Source: Hygrophila difformis (lineage: Eukaryota > Streptophyta > Magnoliopsida > Lamiales > Acanthaceae). From it: a stretch of 64,000 nt of DNA. This document shows positions 24,253 to 35,440 of the stretch, piece after piece. The position numbers were made by a program, and so were the translations under genes. The stretch spans positions 29,204,174 through 29,268,173 of the forward strand of contig JAOANR010000010.1 of NCBI GenBank assembly GCA_030278955.1, written 5' to 3'. The notes beneath the pieces are model-generated. The model did not search any database, had not been told where the DNA came from, and saw only the letters and a program-made list of their open reading frames with translations. Within the stretch, counting starts at the first letter, position 1. Every line of letters starts with the position of its first letter.

Positions 24253-25640
24253 GGAAAAATTGCCAAAATAGTCCCTTTTGTTTCCTTTTTTACCGGATCC
24301 ATCCTTTCCAAATTTTTGGCCCGTAATAGTCCTTTTCGATCACTAATCCAAGCCAAATCTATCCTACCTCCCTTAATGCTCCCTTAATGCTGAGCAAAAA
24401 TCCTACGTGGCAGTGGATTAACTTGCTAATTGGGAGGATTAGCCTATGTGGATATTCAACTGCCACATAAGAGCTCCACATGGGTAAAGTCAATTACCCA
24501 ACACAGTGTACATTGTTTGAAGTTGAATTTAGCAATACTGCACTCCAGAAACTTCTCCATAGCTCCTTCAGTTCGCATTTCACCAAGCACTTACTCTTTT
24601 CCCCCAAATCGTTGAGAGGAAGGCGGACAAAAATGGGGAATTTCTGCTCGCCAAGACAAAAATGATCGTTGTACACTGTGTAAAGTATATTGAGAGATTC
24701 CTTGCCAATGTTTTTGATAATCTTGAAGGCCAGCGGCAGGGTCAGCAATCCAGTCGGGAAGAGGTCGCCGGAGTTCGTATGAGGAATTGTGGAAATGGAT
24801 GTTGGAGATCCGGGAGCCCCAGAAGAAGTCGCAACTCGCGAATATGGCTGGGGACATTTCCAACACCGGAAATGGCGGCGCGTGCCCACGACATGGCGGC
24901 GCTCAGCATCAAGGGCGCCTCTGCAATCTTCAATTTCCCGGAAATCGCGGCGACGCTACCCAGCCCCGTCTCTGAGCCCGCGGGACATTCAGGCAGCAGC
25001 CGCGAAGGCGCCGGCAATGGAGAAGTTTGATTCCGCAATCTTCATGTCGTCGCCGTCGGGGAACTCGTCGCTGGCCTTCATAGTGTCGACGGCATCTTCG
25101 TCGGACGACGAACTCAGTGAGATTGTCGAGTTGCCGAGTCTGGACGAGTCGCGGGAACTCATGGACGAGCTCGTGTCCAATATCGACAGTGCAGCTGCGG
25201 AGAAAGCGTGGTTGCAGCTTCCTCCGCCGTGGGGCGACGCCGATGACGTAGCGGCGGGATTTCGATCTATACTTTGGAATTATTATTGAATAATTCCCTG
25301 AAAACCTAAACCCCAAAGTTATCGTTTTCTTGGCTTCCCCCATCCCGCTTTAATTTTCAGTACTGTATAAAATTAGGGTTCAAGAGAAATAAAAACGAAG
25401 CAGTCTAAAGAAACTCTAAATCCATGTGGAACTCTTATCTGACAGTTGACAATCCACAGTGGCCTGGCCTACCCAATTAGCAAGTAACCCAATGCCACGT
25501 AGATTTTTGCTCAGCATTAAGGGAGGTAGGACATATTTGGCTTGGATTAGTGATCGAACAGGACTATTACGGGCAAAAAATTTGGAAAGGATGGATCCGG
25601 TAAAAAAGAAAACAAAAGGGACTATTTTGGCAATTTTTCC
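24253..25640 (+). mobile_element. M2: Pack-MULE carrying an AP2/ERF gene fragment
   Basis: Terminal inverted repeats of about 220-230 bp (24253-24483; 25421-25640), over 90% alike by eye, start GGAAAAATTGCCAAAATAGT on both strands. The exact 10-bp duplication TTCATATAGT occurs at 24243-24252 and 25641-25650, a Mutator-type length. The interior is not a transposase but a DREB-type gene fragment in plus orientation. The element inserted into E2. Confidence 0.88.
24740..25289 (+). pseudogene. DREB-subfamily AP2/ERF transcription factor, captured and frameshifted
   Basis: The AP2 DNA-binding domain is recognisable in pieces: GVRMRN, then EIREPQKKS in another frame (near 24800), then [19 protein letters not shown] and [16 protein letters not shown] back in the first frame. 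The domain is thus broken by two compensating shifts. After a third shift near 24965 the C-terminal region follows to TGA 25287-25289: acidic (DDELSEIVELPSLDE), then PPPW, and an ILWNYY end resembling the LWSY motif of group III (DREB) ERFs. Such factors bind DRE/CRT promoter elements in stress or growth responses. No intron is expected or seen. The gene fills the space between the M2 repeats, so it was captured whole or nearly so. Confidence 0.85.
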
Positions 25641-25831
25641 TTCATATAGTACTACATAGTTATTTAAAAAAAATAATAATAATAAATAAATAAATAATAA
25701 ATAATTAATCAAGTCCACATCAATGCAGGTGGGGCCCACCACTACATTTGCAAATTGGAATTGGCAACACGTGACCTCACGTGCCTTGTCTTTCTTCCCC
25801 AATTTTGCAATTGAAATCGGGCAACAGTAAC

Positions 25832-26439
25832 TAAGGGTGGTTCGGTACGGTATACCGAAAAAATTTCGCCGTACCGTATACCGTACCGAACTTTACGGTA
25901 TGAAAATTTTCATACCGTTGCCGTACCGCACCTTTCGGTATACCGATTTTCGGTATACCGAAATTTTCGGTATGAAAAATTTCCATACCGTTGCCATACC
26001 GACATTTCGGTATGTTCGGTATATACCGGTATACCGAACCTTCGGTACATACCGGCATACCGGTATCACGGTATATACCGACATACCGAACATTCGCTAC
26101 ATATCGACATACCGGTACTGCGGTATATACCGACATACCGAACATTCTCTATATACCAGCATATCGGTATTGCGGTATATATCGGTATCGCGGTATATAC
26201 CGACATACCGAAGAATCGGTACATACCGATATACCGATACCGCGGTATATACCGAAGTTCGGTACGGTAACGGTATACCGCGGTATCAAAAAATTTATAC
26301 CGTTACCGTACCGTAAGATTTCGGTACGGTATCATACCGTACCGAAAATTACGGTATACCGGAAATTTCGGTATTCTCGGTATTTTTTCGGTACAATATG
26401 TACGGTATGCGGTATATTCGGTATTTTTCCCCAGCCCTA
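25832..26439. mobile_element. hAT-type MITE made of GGTATACCG repeats
   Basis: Ends are TAAGGGTGG and, on the minus strand, TAGGGCTGG, with an exact 8-bp duplication ACAGTAAC (25824-25831 and 26440-26447). The 608-bp body is almost entirely short words such as CGGTATACCG, TTCGGTA and ATACCGACATACCG in both orientations. This gives a strongly self-complementary sequence and spurious Tyr/Arg-rich ORFs. No transposase. Confidence 0.85.
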
Positions 26440-26447
26440 ACAGTAAC

Positions 26448-27345
26448 AACCTTCTTCCCCAAATTGCAATTCCCAGATTGCTAATTGGAAGCACAAAATT
26501 GAAAAAGGACAGCAGCAAATCCGACAGACAGCAGCTCGCCTCCTCTGTCCAATTCCGGCAACCCCGACGCCGGAAAACTCCCTCCGTCGCCTCCATCTCC
26601 GCCGCTGCTCCGCTGCCTCGGTCATCTTCTCCGGCCAGCCGCTGGCTGCCCTCCTCCATTTCCAAACTCCGATAGCTCCTCCGACCTCCATTCATCTCAG
26701 GCAGCCGCCCCCTCTCTATCAACCGGCGAGCTCGTCGCCACCATAATTCCCAAATTATTCCGGCCAAATTTTCCACAGCAGCGCCGCCTTCAGCCACCAT
26801 AATTTTCCGGCCACCATCTCCACTGCTCCGGTCATCGTCTCCGACGAGCAGCCCTCTGCCATCATCATCATCGTCCTCATCTGCTCCAACGCTCATCCCG
26901 TCGCCACCACCACAGCAGCCGCAACCACCATTTCCATCTCCTCCGTCTCCCTCCAACAACGCCAACCGCCGCCCGGGCCGTCGCCTTCTCCCTTCCGCGT
27001 CGTCGTCGTCGACGACGCCACCATTAACGCCGCCTGCGTCATCCCTCCTCATCGGTGTCGTCCGCAGGCAGCTCCGCCGCCGACCGACAGCCTTCATCCT
27101 CTCGCCGACCACCACCTCCTCCTCCTTATTCCATCTAGCTCTCAACAGACACACAAGAAAAATGGGGAAGAAGGAGGTAGGTAGTGTAAGAAATAAAACA
27201 AGAAAAATGGAGGAGGAGAAGGAAGAGAAAAAAAGAAAAGATAGAAGAAGAAGAAAGAAAGAAACTGAAGAAGATAGAAATGGGGGAAGAAAAAAAATGG
27301 GAGCAGGAGGAAGAAATAAAAGAAGGAGGATTCGATCAAAAGAGA
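26448..27345 (+). other. GC-rich then purine-rich part of the E2 U3 region
   Basis: 26480-27150 is C/G-rich with CCGCC, CCATCTCC and GTCGTC words. 27150-27345 is nearly all A and G (GGAAGAAG words). The same order, mirrored, occurs in E1 at 35450-36300. ORFs across it are low-complexity and on opposite senses in E1 and E2, so they are not genes. Confidence 0.6.
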
Positions 27346-27922
27346 TGCAATTCGGTTAAATGATTCAATTCGGTCTACATGGGAGAGACCGAATTGCAAG
27401 AAAGAGAAGAAGAGAGAAGAAAAGAGGAAAAGTTGGGAAACAAAATGAATTCGGTCTATTGAAGATAGACCAAATTGATTTGAACAAACCGAATTGGAGG
27501 AAAGAGAAAGAGAGAAAAGAAAGGAAAGGGTGCAATTCGAATTAAGTGGTGTAATTCGGTCTAAACCGAATTGGAAGAGAAGCAAAAATAAGAAGAGAAT
27601 GGGAAGCAATTCGGTCTAAATGGAACAATTCGGTCTAAATCGAATTGAGAGAGACCGAATTGATGTGAATTAAAAGTGGAGTGGGGCCCGCGCCTGTTGA
27701 ATGGGAAGTCCCAGGACTTGAGGTCCCGCAAGTGCAAAACATTTTGTCTTTTCCCTCCTGGAGTCCAGCTCCTGGTCCTTCCCACCACATCAAACCCCCA
27801 TTTCCCTCTTTCTCCCTTTTTGCAAACAAGCCCCTACACTCTTTTGCCTAAACCGAACTTGCCCCTATATTTCTTGGTGCATAAACCGAATTGGACCCAT
27901 GTGTCTAGGGTTTGCTCTCACC

Positions 27923-27930
27923 TATAAATA
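27923..27930 (+). promoter_or_regulatory. TATA box of the E2 LTR
   Basis: TATAAATA in CACCTATAAATACCCC. Start site probably near 27955 in a TCTTCAGCAAGC context. Confidence 0.65.
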
Positions 27931-27999
27931 CCCCTCCATTTCTCTTCAGCAAGCACACAGAGAGCAGGCAGAAAGCAGAGAGTCTCAAATATTTCTTCC

Positions 28000-28750
28000 C
28001 TGTTCTTGGAGAGAACAGTGGGTTTTTGGGTAGTTTAGAGTAGATTTATTTTCTTTGTTGCAATGTAGTTTAATATTTTTAGTTGTAGTTGTAATGTAGT
28101 TTGTAAATAGCTGCTTTTATTTTACTAGTGTAGTCATCTTTCATATTTTTACAGCTTTCTAGTGTAGAAATAAATTTGAGAACACCCAAATAATGGGTTG
28201 TTCTTGAACTTTTAATGCTTTCTAGTGGATGAAATACAAGAAAATGCTTTACAAATTTGGTATGAGTTCTTTTGCCCTTTTATTTATTTTGCTTTTTAAG
28301 TTCTAATAAATGTATGAATGTGGGTTTTGAGCATGTTTGTAGCCCTAGATCTATTTTTATTTTTATTGTTTTGGATAGCTAGATAATTTTAGATGTAGTG
28401 CCATTTCTAGGTTTTATTTTTATTTTATTTTATTTTTGGCCTAGATGTAAAATTTTATTTTTATTATTGCTTCCTTAGATGATGTTGGTGTTCTCCCTTA
28501 TTATGTTTGTAGTTCTTAGATTTTTTCATTATTTTTTGGTAAATTAGTCTTTAAATTTTATGTTTATAGTTTTATGGTTTAATTCATGCTATTACCCATG
28601 TACATGCTATACCCTTAAAATGTTCACTAGTGTGGTTGTGAGGTGACACTGATGTGAAATGAAGGATTTGGTAAATCTTATCCATCATAAACCGCACAGT
28701 GGAAACCGAACTAATACTTGTGAGCACAAAAATATCACTTATGTGAAAAA
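28000..28750 (+). other. T-rich transcribed part of the E2 LTR
   Basis: T-rich, AT-rich DNA between the two palindrome groups with no ORF. It corresponds to the AT-rich minus-strand tract at 34220-34960 in E1. Confidence 0.45.
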
Positions 28751-29479
28751 TTGTATGCAATTCGGTCTAAGGCAATTCGGTCTATACCGAATTGCTCATG
28801 AAGACCGAATTGCATAACAAAAAGTGTTGTCTTCATGTGATTTCCATGCAATTCGGTCGATGCAATTCGGTTTAGACCGAATTGCCCATATAGACCGAAT
28901 TGACTTTGGAGACCACATTGTATCCATGCCATCCCCTCATGACTTAGTTTATTTTATTTGTTCTACCAATTCGAGTTGCCAATTCGGTCTAGACCGAATT
29001 GACTTGGCAATTCGAATCACCCTCATTTTTGAAGCAAATGCCTTAGTCAAATTTGAGTAAGGAAAGGACTTCATCAATTCGAATTGCCCAATTCGGTCTA
29101 GACCGAATTTCGGTCTAGACCGAATTGCTTGACAATTCGAATTAGATGATGTTTCATGTCTCTACAAGGATTAATTGGGTAAGGTGATGCTTCATTCTTC
29201 ATGCATTTTCAGTTCGGTCTATATTACACCTTAGACCGAATTGATCTCTTCCTTTTATTTCAAAACTCCAAAAATATTTTATTTCTTGAGTTGTGTAAGT
29301 TGCATGGGTGTATTGGACCTAGGCCCACTACATCTAATTTTATCCATTACACATCTCAACCCATTAGTGTCCTAAATATTGTGTGATTAACACTCACACA
29401 ATACCAAAAATATTTTCTTAAGTTTATTTATTTTCTTTTTTATTGTGTGTATGAATGGGTAATAAGAAATATCACAGAT

Positions 29480-31956
29480 CAATGTTGGCGAAAATATCCC
29501 TTCACCGGGATAACGATTAGCTCGTCTTCTGTGTATTAATTATTACTCGTTATTTTGCATGGTCTGATTAGTGGTTGGTGGAAGCTATAGCGAAAATGTC
29601 CCTTCACAGGGATAACGATTAGTCACTCAGCCAATTCCTAATTAGATACAGTTTTCTTTTTATTATCTTAATTTCAAAACCTGAATTCAAGTTGTAGTCT
29701 TATTAAATGATGTCGACCAACATTATTTGAGAATTATTACAACAAGAAAATATGTGGGTTTTTATTCCATTCACAGACAAAAGGGAGCTGAATGACGGCG
29801 GTCACCGTCACTTGGAATTCTTTTCTGTCTAAAAATCATTCCATCTGGAATAATTGGGGACCGGATGGCAGATGTTTGCAGTCCGGATAACCCCAATTAT
29901 TTCTGGCACTCTTTTTAGCCAAATTCTTCTTATCTCAGGCTAATCCTTCTTTGTGTACCAAATTCTGTCTAACCCCACCATATATTTTGGGGTATTTTAT
30001 TTTACTTTATCATATACATGTATGCATGATATTATTATGTAGATGTTGTGGTCATTATTATTTTGGGGATCCTTCCCCTTGGACATAGAAGTCTTGATTT
30101 AAATCAGATGTTGCATAACAAATTTCCAACAAAAATTCCTTTATAAAATCCGGATCTAAGTAAGGGATAATTTCACAAGTTATGACTAATTCATCTTCTA
30201 CTGGGGGTTGATTTTGAGAACTTAGAAGCAGAGTCAGCGATTAGGTCTCATCTAGACTGAAAGGATCTGTGTTTTAATTGAGAGTTTAGTACCTGTTTAG
30301 GGAATGATTTTCAAACATCTTTTTGTTTCTCAAAATTGCTGTGTGTTGGAAATCTTTTATTAAATGTTGCATCGAATCAGTGTCCACTTGGATTCGGATA
30401 AGATGTGATAATTAATATTAGAGGAACAACATATAGGCCTTGGTTAATTTCTAAGGTAGGGTTGAGTATTCTTTCAACTACTATCTTCTCCCGCCAAAGC
30501 CTAAAATTGAGTCTCGAGTGGGTACATTCGGAATAGATCTTCATAGGTCTGTTCCACTCATGTTTGTATCTCATAACTAACCAGATGTTATAAGCCCTAT
30601 GGCTTACTGATATTTGGGAAGTTCTAAATCTGCATCTGGTCACCAAGACTATGAGCTCTTTTATACTAACGGATTGTGTTGATCTTTTAAGACTTCCGAG
30701 TGATAGGTTTTTAAATGCTTTCTTTACTGCTTTCTTTACCGCTTCCTTTAAAATGCATTCATAGAGGTCACTCGGAAGAATTAGAGATGTGGCTGCCGGT
30801 TGTAAGGTTTAAGAGTTATGGATTAGTTCGGGGTTAGATTTGGACTTTGGGTGTGACAAGGGAGATGATAGGAGTACTTGGCATATCAACTAATGATATG
30901 TTGGGTGATTGCTTGTCCACCACAGATGAATAACTTGCCTCTACAAGGCCATGTGAGGGCAGTTGTGAGTCTGTGGTATCTTAGATTTTGCTGTCTTAAG
31001 AGCATGCAAACTCTTACTATAAGTACCTGTCTGTTAAAGGGAACATGGTATAGAGAGCATGAGAGTTGGCTAACTGATGGATTATCCCAAACAAAGATCT
31101 GTGTAATTAAAATGGAAGTTTACTTATGTTTCATCTGAATCTTGTCTAATCTTTATTATTTTCTCCCTGTCCCTTCTGTCTCATTTTAAATCTGCTTTCT
31201 TAGAATAATTTTATCTGCTTTCTCAGAATCATTTTAATTGCTTTATTATAATAAAATTTAATTGCTTTCTTAGATATAATTTTACCATGCTTTGTAGAAT
31301 AATTTTATTGCTTCCATAATCTAATTTAAATTATGTCAAGTAGTTGTTAGATACCAATACAAACTTGAATCGAGTAATACGAGTGGAAAATCTTAGTAAA
31401 CGACGTGGGCCCTGCTTCTATCGCACATCCTCCAGTGAACGATCCGGTCTTACTATAAATTACTGCAATTTTTGACACCGTGCGCTTTCGGGGGCACAGT
31501 TTCTTAACACGAGTAATAAAAACGTGACAACCTATAATATATCCCTAATCCCAACTCCATCTTCATAAATTGGTTTCACTAAATAAAATTGAAAACCAGA
31601 ATTATTATGTTTCAGAAAATATTCATGTAATGGGGACTTGTCAAAAGTTTCATGGCAAGGATCTTCATGACTTGAAACTATGATAAGTTTCATGATGCAA
31701 ATTGCCGGGGACTTTCAGTGTGACAGACTGAAGGTCAAGATTGAACTATCTATCCCGGCTGCACCATGAAAGTTGTCAAAAGTTTCATGCCGGGGAGGAC
31801 CACAGCGCCGTTTGAAATCAGAGTACCCCACATGAGTAATAAAAACTGAAATATATCCTTAAACCCCTTTCCCATGAATCATAACTCTTTTTCTTTTAAT
31901 AAATTTAACTTGGGATATTTTAGAAAAACTCGTGTAGGAAATTGTCAAAAGTTTCA
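29480..31956 (+). repeat. U5-side block of E2, mirror copy of 31962-33470
   Basis: 29480-31300 is the inverted, diverged counterpart of E1's LTR at 31962-33470, so together they make a large inverted repeat. It holds a paired motif, TCCCTTCACCGGGATAACG (about 29500) and a close copy about 95 bp on, and AAAGC-type runs near 30710-30760 and 31190-31310. Confidence 0.7.
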
Positions 31957-33849
31957 ACAATAAAATCTAAGATACCACAGATTCATAACTGCCCTCGCAT
32001 GGCCCTGCTAGGACATATTATTCATCCGTGGTGGACAAGCAACACCTGACAAATCATTTATTGAGATGCCAAGTACTTCAATCATTCCCCCGGTCACACC
32101 CAAAGATTCTAATCAAGCCCTGAACTATCCCTTAACTCTCAGTCCTAGTAGCAGTTAGAAGATCTAGTGACACATCCGAGTGACCTTTACGAAAGCGATT
32201 GAAAGAAAGCGATTAAAGAAAGCAGTAAAGAAAGCATTTAAAATCCTATCACTCGGGAGTTTCAAAAGCTTCGTACTGGTAGTAAAAGAAAGCCCCCAGT
32301 CAGGATGACCGGATGTGGATCAAGAATTCCCGGATCTCGATGAACCGCTCGCAGTGTTCACTTCCTTCCGGATGGTTATGAGATACAAACTAATGAAACG
32401 AGCTAATAGATTAGTTCGTTCCGGATGCACTCACTCAGGACTCAAAAATAGGATTTGGCAGAAGAGGATAGTAGTTGAAAGGAACTCAACCCTATCTTAG
32501 AAAATAACCAAGGCCTATGTATTGTTCCTCTAGAATTATCTAACACACTGTATTTGAATCCAAGTGGATCCCATCTCGGTGTGACAGTTAAAACTAGATT
32601 CCCAACACACAACAATTTTGGAAAATAAAAGATTTTGAAAATCATTCCCTAAACAGGTACTAGACTCTCAATAAGAACACAGACCCTTTCAGTCTAGATG
32701 AGACCTAATCGCTGACTCTGCTTCTAATTTTCCAAAATTAACCCCCGGTAGAATATGAATTAGACATAACTGTGGAATTTATCCCCTACTTAAATCCGGA
32801 TTTTATAAAGAAATTTTTGTTGGAAATTTAATATGAGACATCTGATTTAAATCAAGACTTCTATGTCCAAGGGAAAGATCCCAAAATAATTAGACCACAA
32901 TATTTACATAATATTATCATGCATAATTTTATATGAGAAGTGTAAAATTAAATTTACCCAAAATATAAGGCGGGTTTAGACAGAATGTGAGACACAGAGA
33001 TGAAATAGCCGGAGATGAGAAGAATTTATTTGGCTAAAAAGATGACAAAAATAATCAGGATAATCCGGACTGCAAACATCTGCTATCCAGGTCCTGACTA
33101 TTCCAGGTGGGATGATTTTTAGACATTGGAATGCCTTAAATGACAGTTGCCGCCGTCATCTTAGACTCCACTATCTGTGAACTGGATAAAAACCCACATG
33201 TTCTATCATTGCAATAATTATTAGACAACATTGGCATATATCATCTAACATTACTACAGCTCCAGATTCAGGTTTGAAATTAAAATAAGGAAAATAAAAC
33301 TGTATTTGGACAGATACTGACTGAGTGGCTACTTCATTTCCTGGTGAGAGGACCGTTCGCCTGACCTCGTCAGTCACTATCCAAACCATGCAAAATAACA
33401 AATAGTAATTAATACACAGACTACAAGCTACTTCATTTTCCGGTAAAGGGACCGTTGGCCAACATTATTCTATGATAATTTTCACTATTCGTTTCACACA
33501 ACACAGATAAAGACAAAATAAATAAAAGAAAATATTTTTGGGTCATCTTGTATGAGAGACATTGGTTTCTCATGCAAGGGTATGGAAATTAATCCATAAT
33601 TACTCTTTATGGTCTAAATAATCTCTCATTCCATAATTAATTAATTACAGTCCGGATTATATACTTAGATCATTAGAGTTTAATTTTATAGAAAAATCTT
33701 TTAATGGAAATTGAACAAAGTTCTTTATATCAAATTAATCATGAGTTGAAATCTTTAGGTTTCAACCTCAAAATATTAATATAAAGGTTGAATTAATTAA
33801 TGAGATGAGATGGAGAATAAAAATTTGGCAAGAGAGTGCCAAGCATGTT

Positions 33850-35440
33850 GTGAGACAGAAATTGCGTCGTGGGTTCACGACGGGAGGATCACGACATGAG
33901 AGGTGGGAAATAAAAGAAATTGATTTTTAAAATTTAGGGTTTCCGTGTTGCTAGACAAAAATTGTGTCGCGCGACATGGGTCTGGCGACACGGGGGTTGG
34001 AAGTCAGAATTTTTGGAAATTAAAAGAGATCAGGACCCAGTCGTGAGACCATAAATTGTGTCGCGAACCTAGGCTCGCGACATGGGTTTCACGACTCGAT
34101 AGTTTGTGAAAATTTGCTAAGTCATGGAGGCCCAGCCGCTAAACTTGAATTGTGGCGCGAGACAAGGTCCCGCGACAGGAATGTCTAGCGACTGGGTTTT
34201 ATAAAATTTTGTAAAAATTTTGGCAGCATAACGCCTTAAATTGCATTGCATAAAAGTGCGTTATGATCCGTGGGATCACAACGGGAATATTACGTTGCAA
34301 CTCGTGGGGTTACAACGTGATGCAATACAATATAGGAAATGGAATTTTTAATATGCATAAACACTTTGATAACACCCCTTTTTAGATCTATCATACTAAA
34401 TCTAAAAAGTAAAAACAAGAAAAACCAACAAAGAGTTAAACAGTGACTAAAAAGTAAAAATAGAAACAATCTATAAAGGTAAAATAAAAAAAAATAAAAC
34501 TAGACTAAGCAACTAAAAAAATTAAACTAAACCTATCCTGCTAAATTTATGAAGGGGTGAACATAAGTGCTTACACATTTTATTAATCTAAAAAAAAACA
34601 TTAAGCCTAACTAAAACAAGAAAATGATCAAGAGACCCAATATGCAACAAACAGTAACAACCCATGGAGAGTATTCCATAACAGATTTTTTGGGAAACAA
34701 TTCCTTGATCCTTTCAACAAAATATGGTTTAAAATACACCCATTGATTAGGTCTTTCCAACCCAAAATACAAAAATAAAATAAGCTGGAAAATGTGAACA
34801 CTAGCCACACTAATTTATTACAAGGCAAAAATTAAAACTAAGCTAATGTCTATCCCTACATTGCATAAAAATAGATTAACTATCTATCTATTTTTGGAGA
34901 GCACAGTGGTGCCTCCAAGAACAATAAAAAAAACTATGTGTAGCTATGTTACTGTTCAAGGGGGTGGGAGGATATATTTATAAAAGAGTGGAAAAAGCCT
35001 TAGGCCCAATTAAGGCCTATGTCGCTAGACAAAATTGCTGTGTCGTGGAACAATTTGTGGCTAGGGACACAAAATATAATTGCATTTCTCTTCAGGGCTG
35101 TGAGCATGAGGGGACGGGAGCTCGAGCTCCAGGAGGAAGAAGACGAAAATTCTGGTGGAGCTGTGGTCCAGGGACTCCTTCATTCTTTAAGCACATGGGA
35201 ATTTTAAAAAGGCATGTCACGTGACCTTGCTGCTTTTGATTTCTCTCTCCGTGGCGCTATCCTTGCTGTCGCGGGACTCTATGGCGCGAATCTCATTCTG
35301 TGGCGTGAGACTCCTCTCATTGTCCCTAAGCCATTTTTTCACCTGTGGCGTGAGACTCTCCCAGTCGCGAAACCAATTCTCCAGTCGCGAGGCACAGTCT
35401 AGCGACTGGGGTTTTGGGACACGGGGTCCCGAGGTCCGGA
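33850..35440 (-). repeat. Palindrome arrays (GTCGCGAGAC / GTCTCGCGAC type) around the E1 promoter, 3' LTR
   Basis: Two groups, 33850-34200 and 35245-35440, lie on either side of the minus-strand TATA box at 34975. Units are variants of GTCGCGAGAC, its complement and TCTAGCGACTGG. The matching groups in the 5' LTR are 42300-42850 and 43895-44070. The layout is the same as in E2 but the sequence is unrelated. Confidence 0.85.
34975..34982 (-). promoter_or_regulatory. TATA box of the E1 3' LTR
   Basis: TATAAATA on the minus strand. The counterpart in the 5' LTR, the one that would drive E1, is at 43622-43629. Confidence 0.6.

Larger units (their letters stand above)
27348..29260 (+). repeat. 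Palindrome arrays (AATTCGGTCT / AGACCGAATT) on both sides of the E2 promoter
   Basis: At least 18 copies of the 10-mer or its complement, mostly paired into palindromes such as CAATTCGGTCTAGACCGAATTG. There are two groups: 27348-27660, upstream of the TATA box, and 28755-29245, downstream. None occurs elsewhere in the window. Confidence 0.88.
23890..31956 (+). mobile_element. E2: LTR-derived relative of E1, plus strand, nested in E1's 3' LTR
   Basis: Starts TGATAATGGCC and ends AAGTTTCA like E1's LTR but in opposite orientation. TSD ACAAC (23885-23889) versus ACAAT (31957-31961); the unbroken site is at 40408 in the other E1 LTR. Without its own inserts it is about 6 kb: essentially one LTR plus, after an end at 31786, a primer-site remnant (TGCCGGGGAGGA) and a last roughly 170 bp that repeat the LTR end. 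It is therefore an internally deleted, nearly solo LTR. It is much diverged from E1 but matches its block order. Confidence 0.78.

Noticed and set aside
25837..26440. Tyr/Arg/Thr-rich frames on both strands
   Set aside because: Products of the GGTATACCG words in the MITE, open in several frames at once.
26303..27154. 283-codon minus-strand frame, Gly/Asp/Arg-rich
   Set aside because: Runs across the hAT MITE end and the GC-rich LTR block; no domain, no conservation.
27160..27345. Lys/Glu/Arg-rich plus-strand frame
   Set aside because: Almost pure A/G DNA gives such frames by composition; no homolog recognised.
30377..31138. Frames of 86-89 codons in the E2 LTR
   Set aside because: Lie in LTR sequence whose homologs in E1 do not keep the frames open.
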